A stretch of 5,999 nt of DNA from Prolixibacteraceae bacterium (lineage in GTDB: Bacteria; Bacteroidota; Bacteroidia; Bacteroidales; Prolixibacteraceae), in assembly GCA_016788685.1 (NCBI GenBank), contig JAEUSS010000264.1:1-5999 (forward strand), read 5' to 3'. Positions 1 through 5,999 of this stretch are shown here, in pieces (position 1 is the first letter of the stretch; the number at the start of each line of letters is the position of its first letter). The notes under the pieces are model-generated. The model was not told the DNA's origin and did no database searches. It saw nothing but the letters and a program-made list of their open reading frames with translations. The translations under genes were made by a program, and so were the position numbers.

Positions 1-1
1 G

Positions 2-934
2 GGCATTTTTGCCGTCTTCAGCCTGAATAAACTGCACAAACGGTCGCACATTGTCTTTTCGGCCTTATGGGTTTTTCTGATCTACTCCATTGTCTACATC
101 GCCATGGCCATGGTTCAGGAGGGAAGCCTGAAAACCATCAACTGGAATGCACTGAAATGGTTCGGGCTCAGCAGTTTCTTTATTTTCATCACCTATCCGA
201 TGATTTATATTTTTGAAAAGATTTTCGGATTTGTATCCGATGTTACCCTGATTGAGCTTTCGGATACTAACCAGCCCTTGCTGCGCAAGCTGGCCGAAGA
301 GGCTCCCGGCACTTTTCAGCACTCCATACAGGTAGCCAACCTGGCCGAAGCTGTTATCCACCGCATTGGCGGAAATCCTTTTCTGGTCAGGGCCGGGGCA
401 TTATACCACGACATTGGAAAAACATCTGATCCTGAGTTTTTTATCGAAAACCAGGCACTTGGAATGAATCCGCACGACCAGATTGATCATCTGGAAAGTG
501 CAAAAATCATCATCGACCATGTAGCCAACGGCGTGCGGCTGGCCCGGAAACACGGCCTGCCCGAAATTCTGATCTCGTTTATTACCACGCATCACGGAAC
601 AACCCAGGCCAATTATTTTTACAAAATGTACCAGAAAGAACATCCGGAAGACGAAGTCAGCCGCGGATCATTTTCATATCCTGGACCATTGCCTCAGGAC
701 AAAGAAACTGCCGTACTGATGCTTACCGATGGCATTGAAGCCGCAGCCCGCAGCCTGAAAGAGAAATCGGTTGATACACTCCGTGATATGATTGATTACA
801 TGGTTGAACAGAAAATAAAAGCCAACCAACTGAGCAACTCCGATCTGACATTCAGGGACATTACCATACTGAAAAGCACTTTACTCGAAAAGCTGGTCAA
901 CATTTATCACGTCCGGATCGAGTATCCCAAATAA
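2..934 (+). CDS. pgpH: Membrane-anchored HD-domain phosphodiesterase, PgpH/YqfF (7TMR-HD) family, C-terminal part (5' truncated by window edge)
   Basis: The reading frame is open from the first bases to the TAA at 932-934, so the gene starts outside the window; 310 residues are visible. Members of this family are usually around 700 residues, with an N-terminal extracytoplasmic domain, seven membrane segments and a cytoplasmic HD domain. Visible here are the last two membrane segments (about residues 17-38 and 54-73 of the fragment) and then the HD domain. The likely metal ligands are H107 (in TFQHS), H136-D137 (ALYHDIGK), H173 (IIDH), H197-H198 (TTHHGT) and D243 (LTDGIEAA), all in the order and spacing of PgpH. 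Characterised PgpH proteins hydrolyse cyclic di-AMP to pApA at the inner face of the membrane, so the same activity is inferred here. No binding-site residue is missing. The methyltransferase gene follows after 48 bp with no evident terminator. The family call is strong; the exact substrate is inferred from homology. Confidence 0.9.
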   Translation, partial: GIFAVFSLNKLHKRSHIVFSALWVFLIYSIVYIAMAMVQEGSLKTINWNALKWFGLSSFFIFITYPMIYIFEKIFGFVSDVTLIELSDTNQPLLRKLAEEAPGTFQHSIQVANLAEAVIHRIGGNPFLVRAGALYHDIGKTSDPEFFIENQALGMNPHDQIDHLESAKIIIDHVANGVRLARKHGLPEILISFITTHHGTTQANYFYKMYQKEHPEDEVSRGSFSYPGPLPQDKETAVLMLTDGIEAAARSLKEKSVDTLRDMIDYMVEQKIKANQLSNSDLTFRDITILKSTLLEKLVNIYHVRIEYPK

Positions 935-982
935 ACCCCTGAACTGACATTTTTAAGAACAGAATAAGCTAAATCGCCTTTT

Positions 983-1723
983 ATGACTCAACATTTTTAC
1001 AGCAGCATCGCCAATTTCTACCAGCATATTTTCCCTTTCAACCCGGCGCAAATCGAATTCTTAAGACATGTTCTCCCCTACAACGGAGCAAAAGTACTGG
1101 ATGTAGGGTGTGCTATCGGCGATTTGTCATTTGCCCTGACCCATTTTGGTTTTCCAACCTGGGGATTTGATTTCGATGCCCAGATGATTGAAATAGCAAA
1201 AAATGCCAAACAGGAAGATTCGATGTTTCCGGTATTTGAACAACTTGACATGCGACTGACCGGCGACCGCTATCCGGAATCCTATTTTAACACGGTGATC
1301 TGTTTCGGGAATACACTGGTACATTTGCTTTCCGACGATGATATCATGCAGTTTACACAAGCCGCATACAAAGTCCTTGCTCCGGAAGGAAAGCTCACCA
1401 TCCAGATCCTGAACTACCAGTACATTCTGGATCAGCAAATCAAGACTCTGCCGCTGATTGACAATGAACACCTGCGGTTTGAACGGAATTATGAATTTGC
1501 CGGAAACTCCGGCCTGATCGACTTCAAAACCAGACTGACAATAAAATCAACAGGGCAGGAAATTGAAAATTCGGTTAAATTATATGCTATCGGACGGGCA
1601 AAACTTCAGGAATTACTGGAAAGATCCGGATTCGGGGCGTTCGAATTCTTCGGAAATTTTAACCGGGATCAACTGACAGAAAACAGCTTGCCCTTAATTG
1701 TAACCTGCCGGAAAGCAAAGTGA
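983..1723 (+). CDS. Class I SAM-dependent methyltransferase, substrate unknown
   Basis: This 246-residue protein has a Rossmann-type methyltransferase core. The SAM-binding motif I is VLDVGCAIGD at residues 38-47. The acidic residue at the end of strand 2 is D63 in GFDFD, followed by QMIEIA, typical of the Methyltransf_11/25 group. The motif II/III region is QLDM (D89), then FNTVICFGNTLVHL (102-115), then LAPEGKLTIQ (132-141). The C-terminal 80 residues form a beta-rich part with no motif I can tie to a substrate. There is no signal peptide or membrane segment, so it should be cytoplasmic. The ATG at 983 is the first in frame after an A/T-rich leader and places motif I at the usual distance from the N-terminus. 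It follows the HD phosphodiesterase by 48 bp on the same strand and may share its transcript. Its stop lies 2 bp from the stop of the convergent membrane gene. Small-molecule or protein methylation are both possible. Confidence 0.85.
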   Translation: MTQHFYSSIANFYQHIFPFNPAQIEFLRHVLPYNGAKVLDVGCAIGDLSFALTHFGFPTWGFDFDAQMIEIAKNAKQEDSMFPVFEQLDMRLTGDRYPESYFNTVICFGNTLVHLLSDDDIMQFTQAAYKVLAPEGKLTIQILNYQYILDQQIKTLPLIDNEHLRFERNYEFAGNSGLIDFKTRLTIKSTGQEIENSVKLYAIGRAKLQELLERSGFGAFEFFGNFNRDQLTENSLPLIVTCRKAK

Positions 1724-1725
1724 AT

Positions 1726-2157
1726 TCAGGATCTGAAGAAAGTCAAATAAAACCGAACGGAAGACATAAGCAGCGGAATTCCCATGGTTACATACATGAG
1801 TGAAAGGTATTCAGCAGAAATAACTTCCGTTTTGCGGAGCGTGATGCCAAGCGTAATCATTGTAAACATCATCAGGTAACTTCTCAGGTTAAAAAACGAA
1901 AAGATACACGGCCTGCTGACGGGCAAATTCACAATCCGGAGCACATGTTTGGACGAAATGCGGTTAAACAAAAGCCTGAAAAACAGCAACCCGCCAATCA
2001 CTCCAGCCATCAGTTTTATTCCCCGGTGAGACGGCAGCGTGGCGTTGAACATTAACCCCCGGAACAATAACATGCTGCCGGCAAAAGTCCAGACCAATGC
2101 CGCAACTATAAACAAGTAATGTTTCGATACCCGGGGAGTGAGATCATTCAGATGCAT
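1726..2157 (-). CDS. Small multi-spanning membrane protein, function unknown
   Basis: From the ATG at 2157 the minus strand encodes 143 residues beginning MHLNDLTPRVSKHYLF and ending with TGA at 1726-1728. About four hydrophobic segments can be seen: HYLFIVAALVWTFAGSMLLF, then MAGVIGGLLFFRLLF, then SYLMMFTMITLGITL, then YLSLMYVTMGIPLLMSS. Basic residues lie between them (KHVLR, RSYL, RKTE). The pattern of an AALVWTFAGSMLL first helix, a central PCIFSFFNLRSYLMM block and a LMYVTMGIPLL last helix resembles short uncharacterised inner-membrane proteins of Bacteroidota; this is from memory, not a search. The frame stays open upstream to 2406, but that extension looks less protein-like and overlaps the serA leader, so the shorter start is preferred. 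There is no clear ribosome binding site, as is usual in this phylum. No function can be assigned. Confidence 0.7.
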   Translation of the reverse strand: MHLNDLTPRVSKHYLFIVAALVWTFAGSMLLFRGLMFNATLPSHRGIKLMAGVIGGLLFFRLLFNRISSKHVLRIVNLPVSRPCIFSFFNLRSYLMMFTMITLGITLRKTEVISAEYLSLMYVTMGIPLLMSSVRFYLTFFRS

Positions 2158-2379
2158 TTTCCGGAATTTTAATTGGCAAAGGAAAGAAATTTTCGATACA
2201 AAAAGATGAGCATTAATCGGTAACAAGCAAACCCCGGCGAGATAACAATCCTGAAATGCGGGGTCAATCTTCGGAATAATGAGCAGAAACAATATTGCAG
2301 ACACCCCGGACTCGGTTAGCATTAGTTTCATATTCGTATTTTTTTCGACAAAACGCCACCAATTTTTAAATAAAATTGT

Positions 2380-2387
2380 GATCTTTG
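2380..2387 (+). promoter_or_regulatory. Possible serA promoter -7 element
   Basis: GATCTTTG matches the Bacteroidota -7 consensus TAnnTTTG at all but the first base and lies about 57 bp before the serA ATG. I see no convincing TTTG/TTG -33 element at the usual distance upstream, so this is only a candidate. Its placement between the divergent membrane gene and serA is what a serA promoter would require. Confidence 0.3.
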
Positions 2388-2443
2388 TCATGCTTTCGAA
2401 GTACAAAAAACCAAAATGCAGATATCACTTAAAACCATACAGC

Positions 2444-3616
2444 ATGTTTAAAATCCAGACTTTAAACAAGATCGATCCGGAAGGATTGAAAATATTTCCT
2501 CTTGATAAATACGAAATTGCCAGTGAATTTTCCAATCCGGATGCCATTATTGTCCGCAGTCAGAAAATGCACGACATGGAACTTCCCTCAAAGCTGTTAG
2601 CCATTGCACGTGCCGGAGCCGGAGTTAACAACATCCCGATTGAAAAATGCACCGAAAAAGGGATTGTAGTTTACAATACCCCCGGAGCCAACGCTCATGC
2701 AGTTAAGGAAATTGTAATCGCCGGAATGTTACTCGCGTCGCGTGACATTGCAGGATCAATCGAATGGGCCAAAACCCTGAAAGGAAAAGGAGAAGAAGTG
2801 ACTCCGCTGGTTGAGAAAGGTAAAAACAACTTCGGAGGAACAGAAATCAGAGGCAAAACCCTGGCAGTTATCGGTCTGGGCGCTATCGGAGTTCTGGTTG
2901 CCAATGCTGCCCAGGCACTTGGCATGAATGTATTGGGTTACGACCCCTACATCTCGGTTACACATGCATGGAAATTGAGCCGCAATGTAAAAAAAGCTGA
3001 CGGCCTTGAATCCTTACTGGCCAATGCTGATTTTGTCACACTTCAAATCCCGTTAATGCCCGACACCAAAGGATTCATCAACAAAGAAAAACTGAAGATG
3101 ATGAAAAACGGGGTGAAAATCCTCAATTTTGCCCGCGGGGGACTGGTAAACAACCAGGACATTATTGAAGCTATCGCTTCAGGAAAAGTCAGCAAGTATG
3201 TTACCGACTTCCCGGAAGACGAATTGATCGATGTTAAAAATATTATTGCCATACCGCACCTTGGAGCTTCAACCGAAGAATCTGAAACCAATTGTGCAAT
3301 AATGGCTGTCAACCAGATTATCGATTACCTCGAAAACGGCAACATTGTGAATTCTGTCAATTTTCCATCGGCGGAAATGGAACGGAACGGCGGAACACGT
3401 ATCGTGGTGGCCAACAAAAATATCCCCAAAATGGTCAGCCAGATTTCATCTTTGCTGGCGCACGAAGGCCTCAACATTTCAAACATGCTGAACCGTAACA
3501 AAGCGGAAATTGCCTATAACATTATTGATATCGACGGCACTGTTCCGGAAGAAATTAAAGACATGATCTCATCCATTGAGGGAGTAATAATGGTTCGGAT
3601 ACTTCCTCCGAAATAA
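2444..3616 (+). CDS. serA: D-3-phosphoglycerate dehydrogenase
   Basis: This 390-residue enzyme of the D-isomer-specific 2-hydroxyacid dehydrogenase family should oxidise 3-phosphoglycerate to 3-phosphohydroxypyruvate with NAD, the first step of serine synthesis. The N-terminal half of the substrate domain includes ARAGAGVNNIP (55-65) and YNTPGANAHAVKE (77-89). The NAD-binding domain has GLGAIG at 144-149 and the ribose-binding D167 in GYDPYI. Catalytic residues are R231 (FARGGL), an acidic residue within PEDEL (E258 or E260; alignment is ambiguous) and H272 (PHLGAS). Residues about 317-390 form an ACT-like regulatory tail ending EGVIMVRILPPK, so serine feedback is possible but not shown. The frame is open back to 2279, but the family N-terminus (MFKIQTLNKI) fixes the start at 2444. 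In many relatives serC lies next to serA; here the upstream neighbour is a divergent membrane gene and no serC is seen. Confidence 0.93.
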   Translation: MFKIQTLNKIDPEGLKIFPLDKYEIASEFSNPDAIIVRSQKMHDMELPSKLLAIARAGAGVNNIPIEKCTEKGIVVYNTPGANAHAVKEIVIAGMLLASRDIAGSIEWAKTLKGKGEEVTPLVEKGKNNFGGTEIRGKTLAVIGLGAIGVLVANAAQALGMNVLGYDPYISVTHAWKLSRNVKKADGLESLLANADFVTLQIPLMPDTKGFINKEKLKMMKNGVKILNFARGGLVNNQDIIEAIASGKVSKYVTDFPEDELIDVKNIIAIPHLGASTEESETNCAIMAVNQIIDYLENGNIVNSVNFPSAEMERNGGTRIVVANKNIPKMVSQISSLLAHEGLNISNMLNRNKAEIAYNIIDIDGTVPEEIKDMISSIEGVIMVRILPPK

Positions 3617-3640
3617 ATTATTTTTTAGCTTTAATCATCA

Positions 3641-3686
3641 AAATGCCCGGTAAGTTTAGTGTAATTACTATATTTGCCGGGCATTT
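3641..3686 (+). terminator. Hairpin after serA, candidate terminator overlapping a promoter element
   Basis: AAATGCCCGG at 3641-3650 pairs perfectly with CCGGGCATTT at 3677-3686. The stem can be extended inward to about 15 pairs (3641-3655 with 3672-3686) with two G-U pairs, leaving a 16-nt loop. It begins 24 bp after the serA stop. The downstream flank (ATCTTGTATA) is not a real T-tract, so termination is plausible but may be weak. The 3' arm contains the end of a perfect TAnnTTTG element, so the structure may instead have a regulatory role. Confidence 0.55.
3669..3676 (+). promoter_or_regulatory. Candidate tkt promoter -7 element
   Basis: TATATTTG is an exact match to the Bacteroidota -7 consensus TAnnTTTG. 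It would start a transcript near 3683, giving tkt a leader of about 95 nt. No clear TTTG/TTG -33 element is seen at the usual spacing upstream, because that interval is occupied by the GC-rich left arm of the hairpin. Confidence 0.4.
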
Positions 3687-3688
3687 AT

Positions 3689-3708
3689 CTTGTATATACA
3701 AGTTGTAT
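3689..3708. promoter_or_regulatory. Operator-like cluster of three alternating half-sites upstream of tkt
   Basis: CTTGTATATACAAG at 3689-3702 is a perfect 14-bp palindrome. It is followed directly by a third half-site, giving TTGTAT (3690-3695), ATACAA (3696-3701) and TTGTAT (3703-3708). The last two form a second palindrome, ATACAA-G-TTGTAT. Such dyads are typical of binding sites for dimeric repressors or activators. The location, just downstream of the candidate -7 element and 71 bp before the tkt ATG, would suit repression. No regulator is identified and the A/T-rich context raises the chance of coincidence. Confidence 0.35.
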
Positions 3709-3778
3709 TCTATTATTTTCAGTGCACGGTTGTAAGGATAACCCGCAGACTAAAATTAATTCATTCAAAATTATAACA

Positions 3779-5806
3779 ATGGGAAAAAATCTGGTAACGA
3801 AAGCCGCTGACAATGTGCGAATTCTGTCGGCTGCTATGGTTGAAAAAGCTAAATCCGGTCATCCGGGAGGCGCAATGGGTGGCGCAGACTTTATTACGGT
3901 TCTGTACTCCGAATTCATGAATTATGATCCAAGCGATATGACATGGATAAACCGCGACCGCTTCTTCCTCGATCCGGGACACATGTCGCCCATGCTGTAT
4001 TCGATTTTAGCTATGAACGGCAATTATACCATGGACGAACTGGCCAGTTTCCGTCAGTGGGGCAGCCCAACCCCAGGCCATCCGGAAGTGGATCCGTTGC
4101 GGGGAGTTGAAAATACTTCAGGACCACTCGGACAGGGACATGTAATGGCAGTCGGTGCTGCTATTGCCGAACGTTTTATGGTTGAGCGTTTTGGTGAATG
4201 GATGGCTCACAAAACCTATACATTCATCTCCGATGGCGGTGTTCAGGAAGAAATTTCGCAGGGAGCCGGACGTATTGCCGGATTTCTTGGCCTGAACAAC
4301 CTGATCATGTTCTATGATTCGAACGACATACAACTTTCGACCGAAACCAAAGAAGTTACCCACGAAGATACCGCAAAAAAATACGAAGCATGGGGCTGGA
4401 AAGTCATTACCATTGACGGAAATGATGCGGAACAGATACGCACTGCTCTGAAAGAGGCCAATGCCGAAAAAGAAAAACCAACCCTGATTATCGGTAAAAC
4501 CATTATGGGACTGGGAGCACTCAAGGCCGACGGAACCAGCTTCGAACGCCAATGTGCCACTCACGGAATGCCTTTGGGCGAAGCCGGCGCTTCGTTTGAG
4601 AAAACTATCGAAAAATTGGGCGGTGATCCGAAGAACCCGTTTGTAATTTTTGACGACGTTCAGGCTTTGTTCGACCAACGTAAAAAAGAACTGATTGCCG
4701 CAGCTGCCCAAAAGAAAGCAGCGCAACAGGCCTGGGAAAAAGCGAATCCGGAACTGGCTGCCAAACTGGCTAAATTCTACAGCAAAGAAGCCCCGGATTT
4801 TGATTTCGGCAAAATTGAGCAAAAAGCCGGTATCGCCACCCGTGCCGCTTCAAGTACTGTTTTGGCTGCCTTTGCCGGAGAAATTGAAAACATGGTGGTT
4901 TCGTCCGCCGACCTTTCAAACTCCGATAAAACCGATGGGTTCCTGAAAAAGACCAAAGCATTCACCAAGGGAGATTTCTCCGGATCATTCCTTCAGGCCG
5001 GAGTTTGTGAGTTAACCATGGCTTGTATTATGAACGGAATGGCCCTGCACGGCGGTATTATACCGGTTTGCGGAACATTCTTTGTATTCTCTGACTACAT
5101 GAAACCTGCAGTTCGCATGGCCGCACTGATGCAACTGCCGGTAAAATATGTCTGGACTCACGATGCTTTCCGCGTTGGAGAAGACGGACCAACTCACCAA
5201 CCTGTTGAACAGGAAGCTCAGATACGCCTGATGGAAAAACTTAAAAACCATCACGGGAAAAACTCGATGCTGGTACTTCGTCCGGCCGACGCCGAAGAAG
5301 CTACTGTTGCCTGGAAACTGGCTCTTGAAAATACCGACACGCCCACTGCGTTGATTTTATCGCGTCAGAACATCAAAAACCTTCCGGCAAAGACTAGTCG
5401 TTATGCCGAAGCACTGCAGGCAGCAAAAGGAGCTTACCTTATTGCTGACACCGAAGGAACTCCGGATGTAATTTTGCTGGCCAGCGGATCAGAAGTTGCT
5501 TCGCTGGTTGACGGCGCTGCTTTGCTTGAAAAAGAAGGCATCAAATGCCGCATTGTTTCGGTCCCTTCTGAAGGGTTATTCCGCAGCCAGAGCAAAGACT
5601 ACCAACAGAGCATATTGCCTGCAGGAGTAAAGAAATTCGGACTGCCAGCAGGCTTACCCGTTAATCTGGAAGGCCTGGTTGGCGCCGATGGCAAAGTATT
5701 TGGACTTGAATCATTCGGATTCTCTGCGCCATATACGGTTCTGGACGAAAAACTTGGATTCACTCCTGAAAATGTTTACAACCAGGTGAAACAAATTCTG
5801 GCTTAA
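3779..5806 (+). CDS. tkt: Transketolase, full length
   Basis: This 675-residue thiamine-diphosphate enzyme should move two-carbon units between ketoses and aldoses in the non-oxidative pentose phosphate pathway, in the cytoplasm. The N-terminal pyrophosphate domain has SGHPGGAMGG (26-35, H28), DPGHMSP (65-71, H68), GHPE (H101) and GPLGQG (115-120). The cofactor/metal motif begins SDGG at 151-154 and ends at N182, where most bacteria have GDG; I regard this as a phylum variant. H261 lies in CATHGMPLG. The pyrimidine domain has catalytic E411 (GVCELTM), then CGTFFVFSDYM (431-441), H461 (WTHDAF) and GEDGPTHQP (467-475, D469 and H473). R529 (LSRQ) is the expected phosphate-binding arginine. The C-terminal domain covers about 558-675. 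Length is normal. The frame is open back to 3674, but the family N-terminus (MGKNLVTKAADNVR) sets the start at 3779, after an A/T-rich leader without Shine-Dalgarno. Probably its own transcription unit. Confidence 0.95.
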   Translation: MGKNLVTKAADNVRILSAAMVEKAKSGHPGGAMGGADFITVLYSEFMNYDPSDMTWINRDRFFLDPGHMSPMLYSILAMNGNYTMDELASFRQWGSPTPGHPEVDPLRGVENTSGPLGQGHVMAVGAAIAERFMVERFGEWMAHKTYTFISDGGVQEEISQGAGRIAGFLGLNNLIMFYDSNDIQLSTETKEVTHEDTAKKYEAWGWKVITIDGNDAEQIRTALKEANAEKEKPTLIIGKTIMGLGALKADGTSFERQCATHGMPLGEAGASFEKTIEKLGGDPKNPFVIFDDVQALFDQRKKELIAAAAQKKAAQQAWEKANPELAAKLAKFYSKEAPDFDFGKIEQKAGIATRAASSTVLAAFAGEIENMVVSSADLSNSDKTDGFLKKTKAFTKGDFSGSFLQAGVCELTMACIMNGMALHGGIIPVCGTFFVFSDYMKPAVRMAALMQLPVKYVWTHDAFRVGEDGPTHQPVEQEAQIRLMEKLKNHHGKNSMLVLRPADAEEATVAWKLALENTDTPTALILSRQNIKNLPAKTSRYAEALQAAKGAYLIADTEGTPDVILLASGSEVASLVDGAALLEKEGIKCRIVSVPSEGLFRSQSKDYQQSILPAGVKKFGLPAGLPVNLEGLVGADGKVFGLESFGFSAPYTVLDEKLGFTPENVYNQVKQILA

Positions 5807-5825
5807 GAACACGAAGATTCATCAA

Positions 5826-5868
5826 TAAACAAAGAAGGCGGCCCGATTGGAGCCGCCTTCTTTGTTTA
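5826..5868 (+). terminator. Strong intrinsic terminator after tkt
   Basis: Positions 5826-5842 (ending AAAGAAGGCGGC) pair without mismatch with 5852-5868 (GCCGCCTTCTTTGTTTA): 17 base pairs around a 9-nt loop. A GC core of six pairs is flanked by an A/T-rich lower stem whose right arm supplies the T-rich tail. It begins 20 bp after the tkt stop. The symmetrical A-rich left arm means it could work on both strands. Confidence 0.9.
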
Positions 5869-5894
5869 CGAAAAATGTCTGGTCCTGAAATAGC

Positions 5895-5911
5895 GTTACA
5901 CAAAAAGTAAC
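5895..5911 (+). repeat. Small inverted repeat before the transposase start
   Basis: GTTAC at 5895-5899 and GTAAC at 5907-5911 form a 5-bp inverted repeat around ACAAAAA, ending 3 bases before the orfA ATG. It is short and may be chance; if formed in RNA it would sit where ribosomes must load. Confidence 0.3.
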
Positions 5912-5914
5912 ACT

Positions 5915-5999
5915 ATGAAAGAAGAAATTATCAAAGAGTACATTAAGCGCAGTCAGAAGGATTATTCGATGTCCTTCAAACTTGGTGTAGTTCATGAAG
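5915..5999 (+). CDS. IS3-family transposase OrfA, N-terminal fragment (3' truncated by window edge)
   Basis: From the ATG at 5915 the frame is open to the window end and gives 28 complete codons: MKEEIIKEYIKRSQK, then DYSMSFKLGVVHE. The KRxQxDYSxxFKLxVV pattern is the start of the helix-turn-helix DNA-binding protein OrfA of IS3-family elements common in Bacteroidota, which normally continues into a YGIxGxSTVxxWLRK helix beyond this window. OrfA binds the element ends; the catalytic DDE domain is in OrfB, made by frameshifting. The family call rests on a short stretch recognised from memory, supported by the IS-like terminus just upstream. Whether the element is intact cannot be judged. Confidence 0.7.
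   Translation, partial: MKEEIIKEYIKRSQKDYSMSFKLGVVHE

Larger units (their letters stand above)
5876..5999 (+). mobile_element. Left end of an IS3-like insertion sequence (cut by window edge)
   Basis: The evidence is an IS-type terminus, starting TGTCTGGTCCTGAAAT at 5876, placed 39 bp before a transposase-like start codon. A TGT-beginning terminal repeat followed closely by orfA is the usual layout of IS3-family elements. Only 124 bp are visible, so the right inverted repeat, target duplication and orfB cannot be seen. The exact boundary at 5876 is inferred from the TGT and could be off by a few bases. Confidence 0.6.

Noticed and set aside
401..643. Minus-strand open frame inside the HD phosphodiesterase, and similar short frames inside the methyltransferase and serA
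   Set aside because: All lie antisense or out of frame within convincing genes and show no domain, start signal or membrane pattern of their own.
2177..2206. Possible minus-strand promoter elements (TTCCTTTG and TCTTTTTG) upstream of the membrane gene
   Set aside because: Each is one mismatch from the TAnnTTTG consensus and no -33 element is at proper spacing; too weak to list in A/T-rich DNA.
2279..2443. In-frame upstream extension of serA (55 residues)
   Set aside because: The family begins at the MFKIQTLNKI position; the extension has no family resemblance and covers the candidate promoter.
3674..3778. In-frame upstream extension of transketolase that looks like a lipoprotein signal peptide (MPGIYLVY... 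ending in VHGC)
   Set aside because: Transketolase is cytoplasmic, the family N-terminus matches the ATG at 3779, and the extension overlaps the hairpin and palindrome cluster. The lipobox-like string is coincidental.
4118..4822. Long open frame on the minus strand inside transketolase
   Set aside because: It is antisense to a well-conserved coding region; the protein has no recognisable motif and its openness follows from the codon bias of tkt.
3881..5806. SDG in place of GDG in the transketolase cofactor motif as a sign of an altered enzyme
   Set aside because: The metal ligands D152 and N182 and all other catalytic residues are present, and I recall the same wording in other Bacteroidota transketolases, so it is a lineage variant.
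1..5999. CRISPR arrays, tRNA or rRNA genes, toxin-antitoxin or defence systems
   Set aside because: No regularly spaced repeats, no cloverleaf-like sequence and no defence-type proteins were found; apart from the IS end the window is core metabolism and signalling.

Overview
This window looks like ordinary chromosomal sequence from a member of the Bacteroidota, probably Bacteroidales or a relative. The evidence is the style of the proteins: the 390-residue SerA with an ACT-like tail, a transketolase reading SDGGVQEEISQGAGR where most bacteria have GDG, and a small membrane protein of a type I associate with this phylum. Start codons also lack Shine-Dalgarno sequences and sit behind A/T-rich leaders. 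Assignment below phylum level is not supported.

Layout, left to right. (1) Positions 2-934, plus strand: the C-terminal part of a membrane-anchored HD-domain phosphodiesterase of the PgpH/YqfF (7TMR-HD) family, cut by the left edge. (2) 983-1723, plus: a complete class I SAM-dependent methyltransferase of unknown substrate, 48 bp downstream and probably cotranscribed. (3) 1726-2157, minus: a small multi-spanning membrane protein, convergent with the methyltransferase and only 2 bp from it. (4) 2158-2443: a divergent intergenic region holding the 5' sides of the membrane gene and serA. (5) 2444-3616, plus: D-3-phosphoglycerate dehydrogenase (serA). (6) 3617-3778: an intergenic region with a hairpin, a Bacteroidota-type -7 promoter element and a cluster of palindromic half-sites. 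(7) 3779-5806, plus: full-length transketolase (tkt), followed by a very strong 17-bp-stem terminator. (8) From about 5876 to the right edge: the left end and first 28 codons of an IS3-like insertion sequence, inserted just past the terminator.

The complete genes are mostly core metabolism. SerA takes 3-phosphoglycerate into serine synthesis and transketolase runs the non-oxidative pentose phosphate pathway, so the two share central-carbon intermediates but appear to be separate transcription units. The HD phosphodiesterase is expected to degrade cyclic di-AMP. I see no defence system, CRISPR array, tRNA, rRNA or clearly new biological system. The most interesting non-coding signal is the regulatory-looking cluster upstream of tkt; the only mobile DNA is the IS end at the right edge.
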